Source of the DNA: Calothrix sp. NIES-4105
Lineage (GTDB): Bacteria > Cyanobacteriota > Cyanobacteriia > Cyanobacteriales > Nostocaceae
Direction: 5' to 3'
DNA: 64,000 bases
Assembly: GCF_002368415.1 (NCBI RefSeq)
Contig: NZ_AP018290.1
Coordinates: forward strand, 6,213,614 to 6,277,613
Shown here piece by piece: positions 58,242 through 64,000 of this stretch. The notes beneath the pieces are model-generated. The model did no database searches and had not been told where the DNA came from. It saw only the letters and a list, made by a program, of their open reading frames with translations. The first letter of the stretch is position 1. The number at the start of each line of letters is the position of its first letter. Position numbers and translations under genes: made by a program.

Positions 58242-59660
58242 ATGTTCAATAATAATAAGAGTAATGATTTAGCGTTACACAATAGTCTAAGTCTTACTTC
58301 AAGCTCTTCATTTAATAAGTTTAGTAATAACTTAAGCAATGATACATTTTCATCTCAATCATATAGTTCGAGTAACGGTTATGGTTTAGTGAATGCATCG
58401 TCAGCAGTCGCTTCTGCTATCGGTCAACAACCTTTTGCTGATGTGCCGGATATAGGTGGTAATGCTTGGGATGCCGATATGGTCAAAGCTCCTGAAGCTT
58501 GGGCTAAAGGATATACAGGCAAAGGAGTTGTCGTTGCAGTTCTAGATACTGGTGTTGATATAAATCATGTAGACTTGAAAGATAATATTTGGACTAATCC
58601 CAACGATGACACGGCAGATGGTTATGCAGGTGACATCCACGGTTGGAATTTTGTAGATAATAATTCGGATGTGATGGATAGAGCCGGACATGGAACTCAT
58701 GTCTCTGGAACGATAGCAGGTGAAAAGAATGATTATGGTGTAACGGGTATTGCATACGATGCCAAAATTATGCCTGTGAAAGTACTCGATGACACAGGTT
58801 CTGGTTCGTATGATTCAATTACCAAGGGTATTTACTATGCTGTAGACCACGGCGCCAATGTGATTAATTTGAGTCTTGGTGGTGGTGGTACTAATAAAAC
58901 TATGGAGGATGCTCTTAATTATGCCAGTGGTAAAGGTGTTATTGTTGTCATGGCAGCAGGTAATGATGGCGGTGCATCACCTATTTATCCCGCGCGCTAT
59001 GCTCAAAACACTGGTGTAGCAGTTGGTGCAGTTGATAAAGATGGTAATTTAGCAGATTTTTCTAACCGTGCTGGTAGTAAACAGCTTACTTATGTGACGG
59101 CGCCTGGAGTTAGTATTTACTCAACTGTTCCAAACAATAATTATGAAAACTACAGCGGTACATCAATGGCAGCTCCTCACGTTGCAGGTGTTGTAGCGTT
59201 GATGCTGAGTGCAAACCGCAGTTTGAGTGATAGCCAAGTTCGACAAATTCTTGCAGACACCTCTAAAAACTCCGAACAAAGCGATAGCACTATTCCAAGC
59301 TTTAATTTTGGAGATATATTTTCTGGCTTTAATCCATTCTCTAGCAGCATTGAATCTACTAATTATGCTAGCCGTTATAATTACACCAGTGGATTAAGTA
59401 CAGAAAACAACATTACTTTTGACGCTAATAGTAAACATACTGCTAGTAACAATACTTCAACAATTTATACATATGATAACAGTAGTAATAGTAACGCCTT
59501 AAAAAGTTTTGATTCTAGTAACATCTCAAACTATTCTACTAATTATTCCAGCATGGCGGCTACTACAAACCCACAAGACCCAGAAAATATCTTTGAGCGC
59601 TATGGAAAAATATTTTTAGCTCCATACGAACAGTATTTACGCTTACTTCCAAAAAACTAG
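58242..59660 (+). CDS. S8 subtilisin-like serine protease
   Basis: 472 residues. The Asn/Ser-rich start contains NGYGLVNASSAVASAIGQ, a motif normally found at the C-terminal end of subtilases. The catalytic domain follows with Asp102 (VLDTGVD), His150 (GHGTHVSG) and Ser308 (GTSMAAPHVAG), plus oxyanion Asn in AAGNDGG. The last ~130 residues are low-complexity Ser/Asn/Thr. No Sec signal. Start ATG 58242 with GAGGATA upstream. Confidence 0.9.
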   Translation: MFNNNKSNDLALHNSLSLTSSSSFNKFSNNLSNDTFSSQSYSSSNGYGLVNASSAVASAIGQQPFADVPDIGGNAWDADMVKAPEAWAKGYTGKGVVVAVLDTGVDINHVDLKDNIWTNPNDDTADGYAGDIHGWNFVDNNSDVMDRAGHGTHVSGTIAGEKNDYGVTGIAYDAKIMPVKVLDDTGSGSYDSITKGIYYAVDHGANVINLSLGGGGTNKTMEDALNYASGKGVIVVMAAGNDGGASPIYPARYAQNTGVAVGAVDKDGNLADFSNRAGSKQLTYVTAPGVSIYSTVPNNNYENYSGTSMAAPHVAGVVALMLSANRSLSDSQVRQILADTSKNSEQSDSTIPSFNFGDIFSGFNPFSSSIESTNYASRYNYTSGLSTENNITFDANSKHTASNNTSTIYTYDNSSNSNALKSFDSSNISNYSTNYSSMAATTNPQDPENIFERYGKIFLAPYEQYLRLLPKN

Positions 59661-59692
59661 TACTTTCTCTCCTGAGTTTGCGTACAGGGTAA

Positions 59693-59710
59693 GGTGGGCC
59701 GCGGCCCACC
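59693..59710. repeat. GGTGGGCCGCGGCCCACC palindrome
   Basis: Between two convergent stop codons; a variant of the 13908 family and a candidate two-way terminator. Confidence 0.75.
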
Positions 59711-59723
59711 ATACAAAACAAAT

Positions 59724-61220
59724 TTATCTTACAGAGAAAGCTTCGCTAAATCTGCGGGTAATTGGCTCCATAATAAAGGTTAGAATTGATTTTTGACGAG
59801 TTACAATTTCACCATTTGCGGTCATGCCTGGTGTAAATTGTACTTCTTCACCACGTACTATCACTGAATGCTTATTAAGTTTAATTCGAGTTGGAAATAC
59901 TAGTCCCAATTCTTTGTCTACTATTGCATTAGGGCTTACTTTTGCTACCTCGCCTTCAATTGTACCAAACTCTTGGAAGGGGAATGTCGCCATTTTAACT
60001 TTGGTTTTCATTCCTTGACGGATAAAACCAATATCGCGGTTGAGAACTTTTACTTCAAGCATTAGTTCTTCACCATCTGGCAATATTGATAATAATTCTT
60101 CGCCTGATTGTACGGGGCCTTTAGTTGCTTTAACTTTATAGACTGTTCCCGTTACGGGTGATTTAATAGTTTCGTACTCGGTTTGTTTGCGGGCTTGTTC
60201 GAGCTTACCTGTAATATCGGTATATTCTTCACGTCGCTTATTGATTTGCGTTAAAACTTCGCTTTGACGTTCAGATGCAAGACGGTCGGATTGCTTTTTC
60301 GCTGATACAAAAGCTGCTTGCGCTTGTCGTATTTCTTGAACCTGAGCAGCCATATCTTTTTGTAGTGACGTTACTTTATCTTGCGCTTCGGTTATTTTGT
60401 TTTGGTTATTAGTAATTTCGTCATTCGCTCGCGTAGTTTCAGATGTTGCGCGGTTGAGTCGGTCTTGCGCTTCGAGGTAGTCAAGTCTTGGAACGGCGCC
60501 ATTACCAATTAAAGTACGCATACTTTGCTCGCGCTCTTTGGCAAGTGCAACGTTTTGGTTGACTTTTTGACGTAGTTCTTTAGCGTTCGCAAGGTTTGTT
60601 TGAGCGTTGGTAAAACTGGTTTGAGCGTTTACAAGGTTCTCTTGTAAGCGCACAAGCCGAACTTTTGCTTGCTCAATTAAAGCTGCTTGCTTATTCGCTT
60701 CTGCTTCCGCTGCTGCTTGCTTCGCTTCAAAATCTCGTAAGCGTGCTGCTAAAAGCTCGTCTTGAATCGGATTTCCAGCACTTTTATTTCCTGTACGCTC
60801 GGCATCAAGGCGCCGTAAATCTTGTTGAATAAGTTTAGCAGATTGTGCTAACCGCGTTACATCTAATTTCTGAAATTCTGGGTCGCGTTCGACTAATACT
60901 TGGTCTTTTACTACACGTTGCCCTTCTTTTACACGTACTGAGGTAATCGAACCATTGCCTATTGATGTTACTGGACGTACTTGAGTTGAAGCAATGAGTT
61001 CCCCAGGCGCCGTTGCTACTTCATCTACTTTTGAAAAATGTGCCCACGCTATGGTACCAAAGATTATTGCACTAATTGTACCAGCTAGTAGTCTTGTATA
61101 TAAGGGTGGTAGTTCTTGTACTGCTTTACCTAGTTCAAATGATAATTGTTCCTCTGGTCGAGCAAATACTTGTTTTGTTTGACGCGCTTGTGCAGCGTTT
61201 GCAGCTAGGGGAGAACGCAT
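59724..61220 (-). CDS. HlyD-type membrane fusion protein of a type I secretion system
   Basis: 498 residues. One membrane helix (about 42-62, RLLAGTISAIIFGTIAWAHF) is followed by a lipoyl half (GELIASTQVRPVTSIGNGSITSV), a very long coiled coil rich in Gln/Ala/Lys (about 110-340), the second lipoyl half (SPVTGTVYKVKATKGPVQSGEE) and a C-terminal beta domain with GMTANGEIVTRQKS. It links an ABC exporter to an outer-membrane channel. The matching exporter gene is at 49230 on the same strand; the three proteases lie between. Confidence 0.92.
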   Translation of the reverse strand: MRSPLAANAAQARQTKQVFARPEEQLSFELGKAVQELPPLYTRLLAGTISAIIFGTIAWAHFSKVDEVATAPGELIASTQVRPVTSIGNGSITSVRVKEGQRVVKDQVLVERDPEFQKLDVTRLAQSAKLIQQDLRRLDAERTGNKSAGNPIQDELLAARLRDFEAKQAAAEAEANKQAALIEQAKVRLVRLQENLVNAQTSFTNAQTNLANAKELRQKVNQNVALAKEREQSMRTLIGNGAVPRLDYLEAQDRLNRATSETTRANDEITNNQNKITEAQDKVTSLQKDMAAQVQEIRQAQAAFVSAKKQSDRLASERQSEVLTQINKRREEYTDITGKLEQARKQTEYETIKSPVTGTVYKVKATKGPVQSGEELLSILPDGEELMLEVKVLNRDIGFIRQGMKTKVKMATFPFQEFGTIEGEVAKVSPNAIVDKELGLVFPTRIKLNKHSVIVRGEEVQFTPGMTANGEIVTRQKSILTFIMEPITRRFSEAFSVR

Positions 61221-61321
61221 AGGTTTTTTGTATATGAATGGTTTTTTGATTGGTTGGTTGGGGGAGCGGGTTTATAAATATGGTAATAAAGTACTATTTT
61301 TTTGGTTAACCCGCCCTTACT

Positions 61322-61439
61322 CCGGTTGTTTACCAGGATGTAGGTAAACCCGCCCGTACAGTCGGCGCAAAGTTAGTCGGGGCGGGTTAACCAAAATTTC
61401 CGGTTGTTTACCAGGATGTAGGTAAACCCGCCCGTACAG
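61322..61439. repeat. 40-bp direct repeat, two copies
   Basis: Identical units at 61322-61361 and 61400-61439, beginning CCGGTTGTTTACCAGGATGT. Each contains the inverted GTTTACC/GGTAAAC pair. GGTTAACCCGCCC and its partial complement flank the copies. Upstream of hlyD on the minus strand; no gene in 61221-61511. Confidence 0.9.
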
Positions 61440-61511
61440 GAGTTTGGATTGGTTGGGGGGGGTTAACAAAAAATCTAGCATTGTTTTAGGATATCTATAA
61501 ACCCGCCCTTA

Positions 61512-62387
61512 CTATGTTGCTAGATAGCGTCTTAGGAAGCTTTCTAACGGTTCCAAGGGGAAGGTGAAGATTGCTTCTAGATTACTAATTTCTTCAGTTT
61601 TACAGAAAAATTCGTTTGCTAGCAATGTTCTAAAGGTTCCCAAGGATTTTTGTGCTTGGGGGTTAATTATACCTAATGCACTCCGGAAGCCATCGACTAA
61701 AAATAATGGTGCGTTAATTATAATTGGCTGAGTATTGAATATACGACTGAATATACGCGGTATTTCTTCGCGCGTTAATATTGACGGCCCACCTACAGGT
61801 AATATCTGATTACGGGCGCCAATAACATTAACTGAGTTAACAGCCATTAAAGCCAAATCATCAGTAGAAACTATCGAAGTCCGATTTTTTGGGTCGCCAA
61901 TAAGTAAATATATTCCAGTTTCACGAAAACGTTCGGCAAGCGTTAGTAAATTAGATGCTAGACCAGCCGGACGTAAAATAGTGTAATTTAAGCCACTTGC
62001 TTGCAAATACCTTTCGACTTCGCGTTTTGCCTTAAATACTGGTGCATCTTCGTAACCTCTATCTGCACCTAGTACAGAAATGAATACAAAATGCTCAACT
62101 CCATTTGCTTTGGCTTGGTCAATAAGAGAGATATTCGCACGGTAGTCTAATGCAAGTGCGTCACCATCAGAACCATGAGTACTGATAATATATCGAACAC
62201 CTTGACAAGCTTTTTGAATATCGCGCTCAAAACGTAAGTCGCCGATAAATAATTCGGCGCCTCGATGTTCTAACTCTCCATAATGCGATGTTAAACGAAC
62301 GAACGCACGTACTTGTTTGTTCGATTCGCGTAAAAGTCGCACCACTCGGCGCCCGATATCACCAGTTGCTCCAGTTACCAAAAACAT
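61512..62387 (-). CDS. NAD(P)-binding atypical SDR (NmrA/Ycf39-like)
   Basis: 291 residues. Rossmann motif GATGDIGRRVV at 7-17, FVFISVLGADRG and ILRPAGLASNL; no classical YxxxK catalytic pair. The closest type is the NmrA/Ycf39-like proteins of cyanobacteria and plastids, some of which assist photosystem II assembly. The exact role here is not known. Confidence 0.85.
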   Translation of the reverse strand: MFLVTGATGDIGRRVVRLLRESNKQVRAFVRLTSHYGELEHRGAELFIGDLRFERDIQKACQGVRYIISTHGSDGDALALDYRANISLIDQAKANGVEHFVFISVLGADRGYEDAPVFKAKREVERYLQASGLNYTILRPAGLASNLLTLAERFRETGIYLLIGDPKNRTSIVSTDDLALMAVNSVNVIGARNQILPVGGPSILTREEIPRIFSRIFNTQPIIINAPLFLVDGFRSALGIINPQAQKSLGTFRTLLANEFFCKTEEISNLEAIFTFPLEPLESFLRRYLAT

Positions 62388-62534
62388 AAGCGTTACGGTT
62401 TAGAGATTTTGGGTTTGGGGTCTTAATTAATTTTAGTAATTTGTAAAGGAATAAGCGAATGTAGGCAGCGAGTGGTTTAAGCCACAAATTATGGTTATAA
62501 TATTTGGTATCACTACTTGGTTGCATATAAATGT

Positions 62535-62795
62535 ATGGGCACAGAACGTGAAGCTATAACTATCCGTTTTCCATTTGAATTGCTTGAAAGTGCAAAAAGC
62601 TTTAAAAATGATAGTGAGTCGTTCAATGACTTGGTGGTGGATGCTGTCGAGCGAGAAGTGCGACGACGCAAAGCTTGGGCTGCACACCAAAGAATTATTG
62701 CCCGTAGTGAAAAAATAAAAAATAGAACAAATACACAAGTGAGTTCAGTCTCACTAATTCGCAATTTAAGAGAAGGCAGAGAACGACGTGACTAG
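62535..62795 (+). CDS. VapB-like antitoxin
   Basis: 86 residues from ATG 62535 (ORF opens at 62517). The N-terminus (EREAITIRFPFELLESAKSF) looks like a ribbon-helix-helix strand and helix; a basic C-terminal tail follows. TATAAT-like sequence lies about 40 bases upstream. It overlaps the PIN toxin gene by 8 bases. Confidence 0.78.
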   Translation: MGTEREAITIRFPFELLESAKSFKNDSESFNDLVVDAVEREVRRRKAWAAHQRIIARSEKIKNRTNTQVSSVSLIRNLREGRERRD

Positions 62796-63225
62796 AGTCC
62801 TGTGTATTGATACAAGTGTTTGGATACCTTACTTAGTACCAGAACAGTATCAAGCTCAAGCCACAATAGTAATTGATGAAGCTTTGAGTCAAAATATCCG
62901 TATAGTTGCTCCCACATTTGCTTGGGCAGAAGTTGGTTCGGTATTGCGAAAAAAAACTCGCGCTGGAAGCATTACTATACAGGAGGCACAAGAAATTTTT
63001 GAGGATTTTTGCGAATTACCAGTTGATTACATTGACACACAAGCAATTCGAGTTCGAGCGTGGAATATAGCAGTAGACTATGGGTTGCCGACTCTTTATG
63101 ATGCAGTGTTCTTAGCTTGTGCTGAAAGCTTTTCTGCTGAGTTTTGGACTGCGGATATAGCAATGATTAGGCAGTTAGTGCCTAGACCTTCGTATATCCA
63201 CGAATTAACTGAAATTGAGGTTTGA
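62788..63225 (+). CDS. VapC-like PIN-domain ribonuclease toxin
   Basis: 145 residues, GTG start at 62788 inside the antitoxin end. PIN residues: Asp8 (CIDTSVWI), Glu in TFAWAEVGSVL, Asp in LYDAVFLACAE and Asp in WTADIAM. Complete toxin-antitoxin pair, the second in the window. Confidence 0.88.
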   Translation: MTRVLCIDTSVWIPYLVPEQYQAQATIVIDEALSQNIRIVAPTFAWAEVGSVLRKKTRAGSITIQEAQEIFEDFCELPVDYIDTQAIRVRAWNIAVDYGLPTLYDAVFLACAESFSAEFWTADIAMIRQLVPRPSYIHELTEIEV

Positions 63226-63227
63226 GA

Positions 63228-64000
63228 TTAAAATTCTACGATGACTGGAGCGTGGTCGCTCGGTTTTTCTAGTTTTCTCGGCGCCTGATCAATTACACAA
63301 CTAATCGCGCGTTCGTATAGTTCGGGTGTTAAGTAGTGATGGTCGATACGCCAGCCCATGTTACGACGAAATGCCATCGCGCGATAGTCCCACCAACTGT
63401 AATGACCCGCTTCTATTGTAAATTTACGAAAAGCATCAGCAAAACCTAGTTCTAAAACTTCTTTGAGTGCTTGGCGTTCGGCATCGGATGACATAATGTG
63501 ATTTTTTATATCGGCTTTAGAGTGAATATCCTTGTTTTCAAGCGCAATATTAAAGTCACCACACATACAAATGTTAGGGTTTTGTGACAATAAGACTTGC
63601 AGGTAGTTTCGCAGTACGGTTAGCCAACGCAGTTTAAATTCGTATTTGTCGCAACCAACTTCGGAGCCGTTAGGTACATAAAGATTTAAAATTCGATAAG
63701 AGTCAATTACACCCGTGATTACTCGTTTTTGTTCGTCCCATATTGGTTCTAGTTCGGGCAGTAGACTTGTAAACCCGGTACTGACTTGTTGAAGTGGCTT
63801 TTTACTGAGTATGGCAACTCCGTTATAAGATTTTTGTCCATATATATAGGAATGATAATTTAGTGCTTCAAACTGAGCGTGGGGAAAGTCTTTATCTACA
63901 ACTTTGGTTTCTTGGAGGCAAAGCACGTCAACAGGGTTTTGTTCTAGCCAGTTGACGACATGTTCTAGACGTGTACGAATTGAGTTAACGTTCCAGGTAG
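63228..64000 (-). CDS. xth: Exodeoxyribonuclease III, N-terminus cut by window end
   Basis: The minus-strand frame reads from the window end as TWNVNSIRTRLEHVVNWLEQ and then LCLQETKVVDKDFP, so only a few N-terminal residues are missing. EEP-fold catalytic residues: Asn in TWNVNS, Glu in LQETK, GDFNIALENKDIH and C-terminal SDHAPV. It excises nucleotides and cuts at abasic sites during base-excision repair. The stop is three bases from the VapC stop on the other strand. Confidence 0.95.
   Translation of the reverse strand, partial: TWNVNSIRTRLEHVVNWLEQNPVDVLCLQETKVVDKDFPHAQFEALNYHSYIYGQKSYNGVAILSKKPLQQVSTGFTSLLPELEPIWDEQKRVITGVIDSYRILNLYVPNGSEVGCDKYEFKLRWLTVLRNYLQVLLSQNPNICMCGDFNIALENKDIHSKADIKNHIMSSDAERQALKEVLELGFADAFRKFTIEAGHYSWWDYRAMAFRRNMGWRIDHHYLTPELYERAISCVIDQAPRKLEKPSDHAPVIVEF

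Noticed and set aside
61322-61439. Possible two-unit CRISPR
   Set aside because: Only two units with a 38-base gap that is itself repeat-like (GGCGGGTTAACC), and no cas genes nearby.

Overview
The window comes from a filamentous-type cyanobacterium, probably Nostocales. This is inferred from gene content: dark-operative protochlorophyllide reductase genes (chlL, chlN) around a DUF5331 gene, a short stand-alone KdpD, DUF1822, a PEP-CTERM protein, a DUF92/VTE6-like kinase, and very many short interspersed repeats. By eye the DNA is about 40% GC. The usual cyanobacterial palindrome GCGATCGC was not seen, but GGCGCC occurs about 100 times by hand count. Both ends are cut: carA runs off the left edge and an exodeoxyribonuclease III gene runs off the right edge.

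Layout. 0-3.3 kb: carA (partial), a retropepsin-like lipoprotein, trpD and a TIGR02450 Trp-rich protein. 3.3-7.4 kb: a repeat field, then chlL, a DUF5331 gene and chlN. 7.4-14.3 kb: small hypothetical genes, KdpD-like sensor, LuxR-type and CheY-type response regulators, PEP-CTERM protein, class I/II aminotransferase, thioredoxin. 14.4-15.5 kb: two overlapping DUF488 genes, both decayed, one split by a small terminal-inverted-repeat element. 16.3-20.9 kb: a CHAT-protease/transmembrane/TPR/periplasmic-binding fusion convergent with a sigma-like factor and a DUF1822 gene. 21.2-25 kb: decayed SDR gene, nucleotidyltransferase, Rpn nuclease, VOC and DUF433 genes, with traces of a local duplication. 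25-34.5 kb: an RND efflux cluster (adaptor plus two permeases) with a Spy-like lipoprotein and a small secreted protein. 35-40 kb: remnant of a haemagglutinin-type protein, MASE1 histidine kinase, a toxin-antitoxin remnant, an amidase. 40.5-44 kb: metH. 44-49 kb: broken HEPN gene, NERD-helicase, VapBC pair, azoreductase. 49.2-61.2 kb: a type I secretion and protease island. 61.5-64 kb: SDR-like protein, second VapBC pair, xth.

Two regions look most like coherent, little-described systems. The first is the CHAT-TM-TPR-receptor protein with its sigma/DUF1822 neighbours and an upstream interleaved inverted repeat that could fold as a pseudoknot: the layout suggests an outside ligand controlling an inner caspase-like protease. 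The second is the protease island: an ABC exporter with an inactivated C39 domain, a foldase and an HlyD adaptor bracket two subtilases and a calpain-type cysteine protease with a complete catalytic triad. None of the three proteases has an evident Sec signal, and two share an N-terminal PPC-like domain.

Decay and mobile small repeats are a theme: at least six broken genes, three small elements with terminal inverted repeats, two arrays of 9-bp tandem repeats, and a palindromic repeat inserted in frame in the aminotransferase gene. A ~49-bp element centred on TGACT-N2-AGT occurs three times, twice about 100 bp upstream of envelope-protein genes.
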